Source: Pogostemon cablin
Lineage: Eukaryota; Streptophyta; Magnoliopsida; Lamiales; Lamiaceae
Direction of reading: 5' to 3'
NCBI GenBank assembly: GCA_023678885.1
Contig: CM043009.1
Span: 20,887,117 to 20,951,116, forward strand
DNA: 64,000 bases
This document shows, piece after piece, positions 45,136-57,373 of this stretch (the first letter of the stretch is position 1; every line of letters starts with the position of its first letter). The notes under the pieces were generated by a model that was given only the letters and a program-made list of their open reading frames with translations, did not search any database and was not told the origin of the DNA. Made by a program: the position numbers and the translations under genes.

Positions 45136-46920
45136 TGGTATCAGAGCATGGTTAGTTCATTAATTGGGTTAAAATAAGCTTCCGCAACCTACTACCTTAA
45201 ACCTACACTATACTACCCAATTATTTCTACACCTTAAAAAATGTTCTCTCTAACCAATACCCACCAAATTCCAATCCCAACCTTCTCAGGCGAAGGCTAC
45301 AACTATTGGGCCATCTAAATGAAGACATATTTTATGTCTCAAGGCCTTTGGGAGATCGTCGACATGGAGTACACTATCCCCGCAGATATATCATCTTTGT
45401 CTAGTACAGACAAAGAAAAACTAGAAAAAAGCATGGAGAAGGACAATTTGGCGCTATACATTCTACAGATGGCTGTGGCGGAGTCTCTATTTCTAAGGAT
45501 CAGTGGAGCGAAGACATCCAAGAAAGCTTAGGATATCCTAAAGGAGGAGTACCAAGGGAGTGACAAGGTACGAAATCTTAAACTCCAAACTCTTAGGAGA
45601 GATTTTGTGAATATGAAAATGAAAGAATCTGAGACCGTTAAAGATTACTACACTCAATTACGAGAAGTAGTAAATCAATTAAAATCTTATGAGGAAGATA
45701 TTACAGATGAGAAGATAGTAGAAAATATTTTAATATATCTACCTACTAAATACAATCCAATAGTCACTACCATAGAAGAGACTAAAGATATAGAAAAATT
45801 GGCAGTGACAAATTTATTGGGTTCTCTAGAAGTATATGAAAAAAGACTGAGCATTATTGAAGACGAAAATATAGAAAATGTTTTTCAGTCTAAACTAAAA
45901 ATACGGTCTCAAAATTCTAAAATTGGGGGGAGAAAAGTTGGAGAAAATAATAGAAAAGACAAATATCCCCCATGTAGAGTTTGTAAAAGGACCAATATTC
46001 TTGAAAAAGATCATTGTTTTCGAGGCAAACCACAATGCAAAAGTTGTGGAAGATTTGGACATCTAGAGAAAAATTGTCGCTCCAAGAAAGGTCACCTGGC
46101 TAACTACTCTGAAGAAAAATAAGACGGAGATAATCTCTTCTATGCGAACCATGCCGCATCAGAAGTGAAAAATGACATGTGGTACGTAGACAGTAGGTGC
46201 AGCAACCACATGACAAGAGATTAGAAGACCTTTCAAAATGTCAACAAAAATATCAAATCTCAAGTGAAGCTCGGCAACGGAGACTTGGTGGAAGTTGAAG
46301 GAAATGGCACGATAGCTATCAACACAAGAAAGGGTACACGGTACATCCATGATGTACTATTAGTACCAAAACTACGCACTAATCTACTCAGTGCGACTCA
46401 AATGATGGAGAAAGGACACTCTCTACTATTCAAAGGTGACTCATGCACGATCTATGACAAGACAAACAAAAATCAAGTGATTGTTGTAGTCAAAATGCAA
46501 CATCAAATGAATTTTCCAATCTAATGGAGCTATGTGGAGACAGCACTAAAAGCCCAAGAAGACAAATCCTGACTATGGCACCGGAGGTTCGGGCATTTCA
46601 ACTTCTACGGGCTAAAGCTACTTCAACAGAAGAATATGATGAGAGATCTTCCGCTGATCCAACCAAAAGAAGATGTATGCGAAAAATGCATGGAAGACAA
46701 GCAACACAGTAAGCCATTCTCATCAGGATAAGCATGGCGAGTTAAACAAGCTTTGGAGTTGGTTCACACTGACGTATGCGGGCCAATGAGAACACTAACA
46801 TTCGAGAAGAACAGGTACTTTATTCTGTACATTGACGACTATACAAGAATGACTTGGGTATACTTCATGAAAGAAAGATTAGAAGTCTTCTCTATCTTTA
46901 AGAAGTTCAAGAAATATATG
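45136..46920 (+). pseudogene. Truncated Copia element: gag, protease, start of integrase
   Basis: The PBS TGGTATCAGAGC is at 45136-45147. From ATG 45241 the frame reads a UBN2-type gag (IPIPTFSGEGYNYW, then an in-frame stop; DYYTQLREVVNQLKSYE), a CCHC knuckle CKSCGRFGHLEKNC (about 46039-46080), a protease site WYVDSRCSNHMTRD with Arg in place of the Gly of DSG, a gag-pre-integrase segment (KLGNGDLVEVEGNGTIAI, VLLVPKLRTNLLSATQMM) and the integrase start (LELVHTDVCGPM, YIDDYTRMTWVYFMKE). It stops at ~46920 in AT-rich foldback DNA; reverse transcriptase, RNase H and the 3' LTR are missing. It belongs to a different Copia lineage from the 59.5 kb element. Confidence 0.85.
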
Positions 46921-47165
46921 ATAATAATAATAAATAAATAAATAAAATATAAAGTTACACTATTGATTATAAGAATTTAGATTCATATTTTATTTTATTT
47001 TTTTATTTACTCATTTATTATTTTATTTAATGTTAGATTTTTATTACTTTTTTAAAACATATTCAAAATAATAATAATAATAATTATTATTATTAAATAA
47101 ATAAATAAATACACATAAACATAAAATATGAATTTAATTTTTTTGGATTAATAGTGTAATTGAAT
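46921..47165. repeat. AT-rich foldback sequence truncating the Copia element
   Basis: ATAAATAAATAAAATATAAAG...CACTATTGATTATAAGAATTT at the left is roughly complementary to AAAATATGAATT...GGATTAATAGTGTAA at the right; the middle is (ATA)n/(TTA)n. It is probably a MITE inserted in, or marking the deletion edge of, the Copia element. Confidence 0.5.
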
Positions 47166-47596
47166 TGGACTAAATATGCTAGGTTGAAATCTTATAGGAC
47201 TAAGTCTGCAAAGAAATAATCGTTTGGGACTAAAAGTGAAAGTATTAGGACCATTTTGAAGAGGTTATGTGTCCTGCAGGATCAAAAGTGAAAAATTCTC
47301 TTTTCTCTCTTAATCCATTCATATCATAGTTGACGGCACGCGTGAACGTCACCGTCACGTGCTTAATCCCGTTAAGTAATGACGGAAATTAATAAAAAAT
47401 TTCAACGGGACTAATTGTGATACTAACGGGATTTATTTGGCGGCGTGTTATTCTCGGACCAAAATTAAAATTTTCCCAAAAGAAATTATTATGCTACCAA
47501 AAACAAACGGAATCATTCAATTGAGTTGCACAAAATCTATCAAATTAGTTCTTCATTGTCAAATATTTTAAGAATGTAGAAGAAAAATAAAAAAAA
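47166..47596. other. Remnant of a 'ggactaaa' type foldback repeat
   Basis: Words such as GGACTAAATATGC, GGACTAAAAGTG and TTAATCCCGTTAAGTAATGACGG resemble the plant MITE family that carries 'gggactaaaattaaa' arms. No complete termini were found, and no gene. Confidence 0.4.
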
Positions 47597-47757
47597 GGAA
47601 AAGCTCCTGTGCCACCGGGACACACGTGCCCCAATGGGAAGATAATCCTCTTCTTCAAAATTCTATTTAAACCCATGTATTGCTAGGGGTTTATATTGTA
47701 AAGGAATACTGAAATTGCAAAGGGGCACGGTGTTTCAGGGCACAAGAGCCTTGCTCT
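47597..47757. mobile_element. Small MITE with GGGGCACGTGT-type ends
   Basis: AAAGCTCCTGTGCC...CACGTGCCCC on the left is inverted relative to GGGGCACGGTGTTTC...GGCACAAGAGCC on the right, 160 bp overall. Confidence 0.5.
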
Positions 47758-48349
47758 AAAAAAATATAAATAAAAAAGTATTTTGAACTCTAAACTATAT
47801 CATAATAGCAGTGAAAGAACTCAATATCTTTTTCCAAACAAGAATATAGTAGCAAACTAGAATTGATATTGTCTTATGTAGAAATTGAAGGATGGAAATC
47901 CTAGAAGAAGAAAGATATTCATCTAGCAGTTAGAACTTAGAAGGGAGAAGAAGAGAGAAAATGATAGAAGGACCGTATTTTCGTTATTCAAAATCCTCAA
48001 AATGAGAAGTTATAGAGTGTGGTTAGAGCCGTCAAAACAGGTTAGGCCCGCGGGCCGGACCGCCCCCGCCCTTGAAAAAAGACGGGTTGGGCTCTAAAAT
48101 TCACAGCCCGTTTAGAGGCGGGCCTAAACGGGCTGGCCCAAACGGGGCGGGTTTTGGGCGGGGCGGGGGCGGGTTGGCCCGCCTCTTCTTTTTTTTTTTA
48201 AAATGGGCAAAGCCCAAATAGACTAGCAGGTAGCAGCCCAAGCCCAAGCCCAACTGGCAAGTGGAAACTAATATCACGTGAAGTTACAGACTACAATGAA
48301 CGTGATATGAGAATTGAGATTGGGAATTAGGGATTGCAGTGGTAGCGAC

Positions 48350-49723
48350 GTAGTCGGCAACCGCCTAGCCTGTCCGTTCCCACCGGCCGCCACGCCACTA
48401 CATCATCACATCTCCATTATTCACTGTAAGTCTATTTCGGACCCTCTACTCAGAGTGTATTGTTTTTTCTTCTATCCACCTGCATCTGCTCCTTTTCTCT
48501 TTTTTCTTCTCGCTTGTTTTTTCTACTCTCTACCGTAATCATCCTTTTGTGTGTTGAGTTTCTACTGCAACTTTCTACACCTCCCTCCAATAGTCGTTCA
48601 GATTGGAGTCTAATTTAAGTTACAACTCTAATTACGTTTTCTTTTGTTTGATTTCGTTGCCTCCGCAGCTGCTACGCCAAGCCCTAATTTTCGTTCCATA
48701 TAGTGTCTGATTGGTCTTGTTCTTCCGCCCACGTGAGTATCTTCTATCTTATTTGGCTAATTAAACATTTTCACTATATTCTCTGTTCGCCTTTGTTCTT
48801 TAATACTTGTGAGCATCTTCTTCCATATTTAGCCAATTACTGAACAAAGCTAATAGTCCTGGGAAAATCAAATTAATATAATGCGTTGAGGGTTGACAAT
48901 TAAATCATCAAAATTTTAAGTAGTTTATGACGTTCATTACATAATTTAGATAAGTTTAAGAGGTAATTGTAAGTTTAAGTTAATCAAATAACATGTTAGT
49001 AAAAAATAATTCCGTCTGACAAATTTTTAACAAGAATAATATTTTCATGCGAAAATTAATACTCACCATCTCATAAAAGTTTACAAATTTTTTATTTTCG
49101 TCTATCTCATAAAAATTTGTCATTTTTAAAATGGTAAAAATAACCAGATTAATTAACCTCTTATTTACACTTTGTTTAAAAAATATCACTCTTGTCTAAC
49201 AAATGTAGCTTATTTTATCATTTTATTATTAAAAGTACTATCAAAATATTTTTAAAAATAATAATTTTTTTAATTTACGTGAAAAAATGTTAAATTATTT
49301 TTGAGGAGAAGAGATTAGTTAGAAGAGTAATTTTTTTATTAAAAATGAAATTTGGATGTACTTGCACCCAAATAAAAAATTAAATTTTGTCTTTTCCAAT
49401 TTATGTCTATGTGTCTGTGTGAATCAATTGAGGTATGTGTCTGCAAAGCCAAGATTTTTTTTTCATAATCCTTTGAGGTATGTCATATGTGAATCAATTG
49501 ATGTCATGGTTATTATATATTTATGTGTATTGGAGAGACAAAAACCTGATAGGGATAGATATACGATTGTAATATGAAAATTGAAAATCATTTGGCCCCC
49601 ACCTCACCCCCTTAATGAAAGCGATAGAGGTTCTGTAATAGGTATCTTGAGTGGGGTGCATCAAATGGCATATGGTAACAATAAAACTTATTAAGAATGG
49701 TGTTTATATTTATATTTTTGCAG
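48350..49723 (+). promoter_or_regulatory. Promoter, leader exon and 5' intron of the hAT transposase
   Basis: A CT-rich leader-like segment (about 48350-48733) ends at CCCAC|GTGAGT (donor 48734). The intron-like T-rich sequence ends at TTTTTGCAG (49723), 16 bases before the transposase ATG. Exon boundaries come from splice consensus only. Confidence 0.5.
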
Positions 49724-49739
49724 ATTAGAAGAAAAAACT

Positions 49740-52032
49740 ATGGATTCTACTGATTTGAATCAAAGTAATAACATGGATGATATTGGAAACACGAACTCAA
49801 AGTCAGAAGGTAAAAATAATTCAAGGGAAACTTCAGGTGTTTGGAAATTTTTTTTGAAGAAAGGAACTGGTAAGGATAAAATTGCTGAATGTAAGGCTTG
49901 TAAACAGATTTACAAAGGTGGGGGTAAATCTCATGGTACCTCTACATTGAGACGCCACATAGAGAGGTGCCCAAAATTGAAATTTCATGATGTAGGGCAA
50001 ATGTTTATTAATCATGATGGGAAGATAATGAACAGAAAGGTGAACCCAAAGAAAGCACGTGAATTGCTTGCAAGTGCCATCATTAAGCATGATTTGCCCT
50101 TTTCATTTGTTGAGTATGATGGTATTCGAGCTTTTCTATATTGTGTGAATCCAAATCTTCCATGCATATCTAGGAACACCCTAGTTTCTGATATCAATAA
50201 GTTGTATATGAAAGAAAAGGCTAAGTTTAAGGAAGTTTTGGGTAAACTTAAGAATAGAATTTGCTTAACTTCAGATGTATGGACCGCATGTACTGGTGAG
50301 GGTTATATTTGTTTAACTGCTCATTATGTTGATGAAAATTGGAAGTTGAATAGTAAAATTCTGAACTTTGATCATTTCCCTCCTCCACACTCTGGTGTTG
50401 AATTGGCTGCAAAAGTGTTGGAGTTTTTGAAAGAGTGGGGAATTGAAAAAAAGATTTTTTCTTTAACATTGGACAATGCATCTAGTAATGATGCCATGCA
50501 AAATATTTTGAAAGATCAACTCTCCATAAATGGAAATTTGGTATGTGGTGGTGAATTTTTTCATATCCGTTGTTCTGCTCACATACTAAACCTTATTGTT
50601 CAAGATGGTTTAAAAATTGGTGGTGAGATTGGTGGAGCCTTGAGTAAGGTTAGAGATTCTGTAAAGTATGTCAAAAGTTCAGAAGGTAGAATGAAAAAAT
50701 TTCAAGAATGTGTGAAAGGAGTTCGTGACATTGATTCTAGTGTTGGTTTGAGGTTGGATGTGGTTACTCGTTGGAATTCAACATATTTGATGTTGGATAG
50801 TGCCATTAGATACAAAAAGGCTTTTTCTTCTCTTCCAATGAGTGACAGGACTTATAATTGTTGTCCAACAAATGAAGATTGGATTAAAGTTGAGAAATTA
50901 CATGAGTTTCTTGAGCCCTTTTATGAGACCACCAACTTGATTTCTGGTTCTTCTTATTCAACATCAAATTTGTATTTTATGCAAGCATGGAAAATTGAAT
51001 GTTTGTTGAAAGAAAACTTGTCGAATAGCGATACTTTGATAAGTGGCATGTGTAAAAAGATGCTTGAAAAGTTTGACAAGTATTGGAGTGAGTATAGCGT
51101 GGTGCTTGCATTTGGGGCTATTCTTGATCCACGATTTAAGTATCACATGATGGAATACTTTTACTCACAAGTTGAGAGTGAATCCACAAAAGTGCAAGAG
51201 AAGATGACACTTGTGAAGAGCAAGTTGTATAAGCTTTTGAGGATTACAATACGAAGGCAAGTGACTCGAGTTCTTCAAATTTGCAATCTCAATCTTCTCA
51301 ATCGTCTTTATCCCCTTTGTTTGGATCAAGTAAGAGTGCAAAGAGCAAGAAATTTTTGGAAGTAAGTATTCTTCATATTTTTATTTCTTATGTATAATTA
51401 TTGGTTGTATTTTATATTTGTGCATACATAATATGCTTCATGATTTATTGGATATTTCAATTAACGTAGGGCATGAGTGCTTTTGAGACTCAAACTATAA
51501 CAAAAGCTGGAAAGAGTCAATTGGATATCTATCTGGAGGAGCCAAAACTTGAATATATGCATTTTCAAGATTTAAATGTCTTAGAATTTTGGAAGAATCA
51601 AAGACATCGATTTCCAGACCTTGCATTAATGGCATGTGATATATTGGCTATTCCTATTACAACCGTTGCATCGGAATCATCTTTTTCTATTGGTGGTCGA
51701 GTTCTCACCAAGTATAGAAGTTCCATGATTCCTGAAAACTTTCAAGCCCTTATTTGTACTCGCAATTGGTTGCATGGTTTTCAATCTAATGGTAAGTTAG
51801 AAAATACTATTTATATTTATATTATCTTGTTTTTCTATCTTTCAATTATTTAATTATGTTTTTTGTTTTGGATGTAGATGGAGATGATCAAGATGATAAA
51901 ATTTTTGAGGAAACTCACTCTACTGCGTCTAATCCTTTGGAGATTGATGAAGATGAAAGCGAAAAAGAAAGCGAACAAGAAGGAGATGATTGTGATCTTG
52001 ATCATGATGATTTTATGGAGGATGAGTTTTGA
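49740..52032 (+). pseudogene. hAT transposase (zinc finger BED, RICESLEEPER-like), three exons, one frameshift
   Basis: It cuts and joins hAT ends in the nucleus when functional. Exon 1 (49740-51361) starts MDSTDLNQSN and carries a BED finger (C51, C54, H73, C77), the RNase H-like core with Asp179 in LTSDVWTA and Asp245 in TLDNASSND, RCSAHILNLIVQDGL and VVTRWNSTYLML. Exon 2 (51470-51791) holds the hAT dimerisation domain (LEFWKNQRHRFPDLALMACD, TTVASESSFSIGGRVL). Exon 3 (51878-52032) is a short acidic tail ending in EDEF. Both introns are GT-AG (51362-51469, 51792-51877). At 51235-51238 a T-run is one base short: after Lys498 the frame departs and the late part of exon 1 is read out of frame to a stop at 51363-51365, so exons 2 and 3 are lost. 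Without it the product would be about 700 residues, normal for the family. Confidence 0.9.
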
Positions 52033-52568
52033 AGAGATTTTAAGATTAGTGTTTTGTACTTGTGTGTTGACTTTAAATTTATTATTAGACTTTTGGTGAT
52101 TTAATTTGGGGTAATTGAGAACTATAAGACTTATGTTGTTTTATTTGCTTTGAGAAGTTTAATTAGTAGACTTTATGTTTTTTGATTCATGATCTTTGTT
52201 TATTATTATCACTTATTAGTTCATGTCTTCAATCTTCATGAGACCATTCTATAAGAATTATATTTATTTATGTTTTAATAGGCATGCATGTTGACATGTA
52301 TTATTTTGTAAAAGTTTCTCCTATTGTGGTATTTCATCTTAATGTAATATTGTAATTATAATTTTAATAACATCATTTCTACTTTATAAAAAAAAAAGGC
52401 GGGTTGGCCCGCCATAACCCACAACCCGCCTCTAAATGGGTTGGGCCACATATTTATAGCCCGCAACCCGCCTAGGCCCGCCCCGCCTAAGCCCGCCCAA
52501 TGGCGGGTTGAGGCGGGTTTTAGGCGGGCCCGCCCCGCCGGCCCGTTTTTGACAGTGCTAAGTGTGGT

Positions 52569-55045
52569 ATATATGCTAAGTATTGAGAAAGATAGCCTAT
52601 GGAAATATGCCAAGTGGCAATACAATTGGAAAATATCTTCTAAATGATCATGTGTTAGGCACATTTTTACATCTTAAGAGAGGAAGGTTCCTCAGTTAGT
52701 TGTTGGTCGTACTGTAGAGCTGCCCAGAAAATTTCGACTAGATCATGGGATTGCATCGAAGCCTTTCTTGGACACAGATTCATAGACTTTAATTGGTCGA
52801 ACCACTTAACATTTCTAAGCCAGATAACTCCATGTTTGGAAACTTAATTCGTACTCTGCTTGAAATCTACCCTGCATTTAAACCATTCATCTTCAGTTTT
52901 ATTTATTTATTTATCGTAATGCCAATATTGCAGCATCATTTTGCTTGGGAATCTCAATCATTCTAGATAATATTTAGAATAATTTGTGAATATTTGATTT
53001 ACTTAATTCAATTGTTTCTTAAATTTATTATATTTTGTCTAATTTAGGATAAAGAGGAGTAATCAATCAGAAAATTGCAAAAACTTGTGAGACCCGGGAC
53101 ACCGTGCGCCCAGGGGCAGAGCTAGACCCATTTTTTAGGAGGGGCTAAAGATAAAATCACATTGATATTGGAGCGTTAAATAATATTTCTTCTTTCTTTT
53201 CAATTTTATTTGCACCAATAATGTTGAGAAAGAGTACTTTAAAGGAAAAAATTTTTTTTACTAGCATTATTAATTTTTAGGTATAATGTAGGTTTTTTAA
53301 ATAACAAAGTGTAAAATATGTTACATGTATTAGGCGAAATTATTATTTTTAAAATTAAATGTATTTTAATTAAGGTGTGTTATTATTTTTTTGGATGGTG
53401 TAAGTTATTATGGGACGAACAAAAATATAAAGTGTATGATAATCGTGGGATTATGAGAGTAGAAAGTAATGCAATACAAAAGCATAACTTGCTACCACAA
53501 AAATATTGTAAAAATATTTTTATACAACGGCAGGCTGGCAAGGGAAATAGCAGCGAGGGTTCGCTCTTTCGAAGCAAGGAAGAAAAATGGAAAATTTAAC
53601 ATATTTAATCCCTTTTTGGAGAGAGAAGCAATTCCGCGAAGACAGCTCGTAGGTTAATTTTTACATGAAGTGGCATCTTCTTAGTTTTCTGACCATCAAA
53701 TTTATGTTCTGTATTGAATGGTGCTTCATAGTCATTTTTAGGTAATAGAACTTTTATTTTAATTTTTCACAGATTATATTTATTATATACATGAAATCAA
53801 AAGATTTTGATTCTTTGGTCTTAATATCTTTTGAAGTTGGTGGTAATGATGCGTAGAGAAATTGATGCAGTAAATAAGCATATAATTATTCATTTTAGCA
53901 AGCCTGAATTGTAGATCTAATTTGGAAGATGTCCTGATTTGAAAGATAAGATTAAGAACAATATTATGATGAGGAAATGAGAGGGGGATAATAATAGGAG
54001 AGAGTTGGGGGGTTTGAGTAAAGGAGTCATGCGGAGCAGCTAAACGACAGAAATATCTTTCGAGGACATAATTGTAAATTCAGCAATTTATTTATTTTCT
54101 AATCAGATTTATTAGACAGTTTATTTTTACGAAACTGCAATTACAAACCCATTTTCTTAATTTTATAATTATAAAGCAAACATGATATTCATGTATTATC
54201 TATTTATGTTAGTACGTATAAGACATCAATTAATTCATCTATAATGCACAATCCCATCCTTTCTACCCAACGAGATGTAAAAAAATACAATTTTATTTGT
54301 AAATCCATCAAGCATTACACCTAAAATACACGTTCATTTAAAAAAAAAAAGTTACACAAATGCACCAAAAACACACACTACTCACACATCACACGCATTG
54401 CAGAAAAAAAAAACCAACAACAACGTGAAAAAGAAGAGTGGATTTTGAATTGGGTGTTCAACATTTTAGTTTGCCAATGATTGATGTATCGTGGAAATTT
54501 ACTAGAAGTCTCCCTCATGTCTATTAAAATAACATTAGATTGTTATGTGATTTATTATTCGGTTTTACCCTTTTAATATATAAAATTTTTAATTCATTTT
54601 ATTTAACAATTATCTATTTATATTTTCTTAGTAATTAAATAATTTATAATGTTAAAATTTTTAGTTTAATTATTAAGAAATAATATTAGAGGTAGAACTT
54701 AGTTAAGCTTACATTTTCAGGAATTCTTGAGATTGAGTTTCCTCTACACTTTTTAGATATTTTAACACAAGTTATTAACTGACAGTTCGATGCTAAAATG
54801 TTTTTAATATCTATTAACATCATATTGGATGACCATATGGTACGCACAATAAAGTGATTATGGTAATTATGATTAAAAGATAGGATAATGTCAGGTCATG
54901 GCACGCCAAAATCTATTCCAATCAAAATCAATAATGAACTATGAACTTTGAACAACTATCTCTTTGATAAATTGATCAAATTATGTGGGTGTTAATGTCA
55001 TGTGTGCAGGTGATCAAGGAAGAAAGTATTACACTAAGATCTGCT
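52569..55045. other. AT-rich spacer
   Basis: I see no supported gene. Around 53320-53660 there are moderate frames on both strands without recognisable motifs. ACCGTGCGCCCAGGGGCAGA near 53101 is a short repeat-like word. The rest is A/T-rich DNA. Confidence 0.5.
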
Positions 55046-55365
55046 TATTTTATAGTATCACCTTAACTTTCTAACCCTATTAACCAACTATCTACCAGAG
55101 CATAATAGACGCTTTTAATATAAGCGTATGTCTAAAAATACAAAACAACAACGTTTCTTCTAATATTAGGACGGATAATCAATACTAGAATTTATTAATG
55201 AATTTGAATTCCTAAACCCTTCAAACCTAGTACTCCCCTGGTCCCAAAAGATGGTTCATTTTTACTGTATCACAAATATTAAGAAAATATTATTTTTTAA
55301 CTAACCTTATATATTGACTTTTAGGGGTAATGTGGTATTTATAAGTAATTTATAAAGTATGTTAT
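55046..55365. repeat. Direct duplicate of 59231-59543
   Basis: From TTTTATAGTATCACC the two segments match almost base for base through AATAGACGCTTTTAA(T/C)AT, ACGGATAATCA and into a Stowaway MITE. This copy continues uninterrupted through AATTTATAAAGTATG, the other is broken there by a Copia element. Confidence 0.85.
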
Positions 55366-55484
55366 GTCTGTAAAGAATGGATGGAATTTTTGAAATTAAT
55401 GTGTACTTTTAAGGTATTTGAATAGAAGGATATTTCCCTTTTTGAGACGAACAAATAAGAAAAGAGTGAATGACGGATGAAGTA
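55231..55484. mobile_element. Stowaway-type MITE (complete copy)
   Basis: It starts TACTCCCCTGGTCCCAAAAG and ends GAGTGAATGACGGATGAAGTA. It lies at the end of the duplicated segment and gives the uninterrupted form of the site occupied by the Copia element at 59544. Confidence 0.65.
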
Positions 55485-57373
55485 ATAAAATTAAAAGATA
55501 GGATGTGCCATTAATATGAAAAAATTCTTTGCCTTCAAAATTTAAAAAAAAAAAAAAACATTAACCTCTACACTCATAGCATGGTCATTGTAATTTTTTT
55601 TTTTTTTAATTTTATGAGAAGAAATTAAGCATAAAGAAATTGAGAATTTTAGTGAATAATTGAATAGATGTATCTAGGAAAAATTCACTTTGAAGCAATT
55701 ATTCCGTAGATACACACGTTGTGTTATTTAACAATTGAATCAAATTAAAAAGACCTAAAGTTAAGGATTTCTCAATAGATAATGTTGCACCAATACTTCA
55801 AATTAACGAGTTTTTATCTCTCGAAGATCCAACTCATCAATTAATTCTTTATAGCGACCCCTATTTCTTTTTGACAAATAGGCCAGCAGTCGTTAGTCTC
55901 ATGAGTATGAATGATTCAAACTTTAGTTTTTTTTTGTAATTCTCAATTTTGGTCATTTTTTGTCCGTTCAATTTTAGTCTTTTTTATTTAATTTTTGTCC
56001 TTTTTTCAAAATTTAATCATTTTTTTTCACTTTTGGTTCAAAATTCATATATTTTGGGACAAATTTTGGATATTTTTAACATAAAGAACTAAATTTGGAC
56101 AGAATAAATTACTATATTTGAGAAAAATAACTAAATTTGGATAAAAAATAACAAAATTTGAAGATTACAAATAAAAAAGAACTAAAGTTGAATTCACAGT
56201 CATACTAACGGGACAATTATGATATTTTCCTTTAAACATTCATGCAAATTCAGCTCAAATCTAGAAAATCTCACTCAACCCAAACTGGTTAGGTGATTAA
56301 AAAAAATGATAATAAATCTATCGGTTTTTAATCATTATTTTTTTATTCACGTTGTCGATGCCTTTTGCCTTTACCAACCACCCGAATATTTTGACTTGTA
56401 TTTTGTAGATCAAAAGTTAGAATGAAAAGAACGATTAAAATACACAATTGGATGATATAAAGCATTTCAATAACAAGCATCTTGGAGATAAACATAAAAT
56501 TGCAATCCACAACAACAGTAAAATAATTACTTCTTAACTATTCACCACCATATGATACAGCTACCTTTTTTTGGAAGGAAAAAATAAATATTATTAGGAG
56601 TACCAGAAGTACTCAATGGATCAGAAGTTACAGGTTTACAAAACAACATAACATCAATAACTGTGAAGAGAGACCCCAATTACTTACAACACATTCTGGG
56701 GTTGTTACACCAATCTAAAAATGATAAAGCACTATGATTTGTAGAGAAAATGCACCATGATTTGATTCTAATTTCCTCAAACGTCTTTTCCGGATTGGTT
56801 TGTAGAGAAAATGCACCATGATTTTGTCTTATGATAAGAACATATGATACAGCTACCTATACCAATCATCATAGATTACAAAAAAGAGCACACATTAGTT
56901 GGTGTTTTATTGGAAAACCCTTTACAGTTCCTATATAGAAAAGAAGGATATACTATTTAATTGAAATCAATATGAAAAAACACCGTGAAACAACTGTGCA
57001 ATCAAGCTGGATAGGAAAACCAAAATGCAACGATCACTGTTTATGTATCTAATTTTATTGGATGATCTCAAATAGAAAATTTTTAGGACTAAAATCAAAC
57101 TTGGGAATTAAATTTGAATATTTTTGACTCATGAGAAAAGAAGCTACTCCCAACGTCAGCATAATTTTGCACCATAGGACGAGGGGAGTATAATTCAAAC
57201 ACACACAGGAATGAAGAGAGTATAGGAAGAAAGAGATATATTCAAGTCAATAGATTATCCATACCTCAATTTCCACATTAGGGAAACATATATGTTCTTA
57301 TCATAAGACAAAATACCTCCCTAAAAGTGTTTTCTTTTCTCCATAAATAACACAAAATCATCTCATACTTGCA
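55485..57373. other. Spacer with repeat remnants
   Basis: 55920-56220 has loosely inverted 'ttttggtc/gaccaaa' words like the foldback MITEs elsewhere in the window. A ~27-bp word (TTTGTAGAGAAAATGCACCA...) is repeated near 56739 and 56799. A small hairpin with MITE-like ends (CTACTCCCAACG...GAGGGGAGTA) lies at about 57145-57190. 57200-57360 is the F-box 3' flank shared with 43500-43690. No gene. Confidence 0.45.

Larger units (their letters stand above)
48024..52560 (+). mobile_element. hAT transposon, almost complete
   Basis: The ends are TAGAGCCGTCAAAAC on the left and TAGCACTGTCAAAAA on the right (read inward), flanked by identical 8-bp copies AGTGTGGT (48016-48023 and 52561-52568), the hAT signature. 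Subterminal 150-190 bp at both ends are extremely GC-rich with repeated GGCGGG/CCCGCC words and the shared GCGGGTTGGCCCGCC. Inside is one three-exon transposase gene on plus with a leader exon and a ~1 kb 5' intron. 4537 bp overall. It is intact apart from one frameshift in the transposase. Confidence 0.95.

Noticed and set aside
49740..52032. Domesticated hAT-derived host gene
   Set aside because: The gene sits between intact hAT ends with a perfect 8-bp duplication and carries a frameshift, so it is an element copy and not a domesticated gene.
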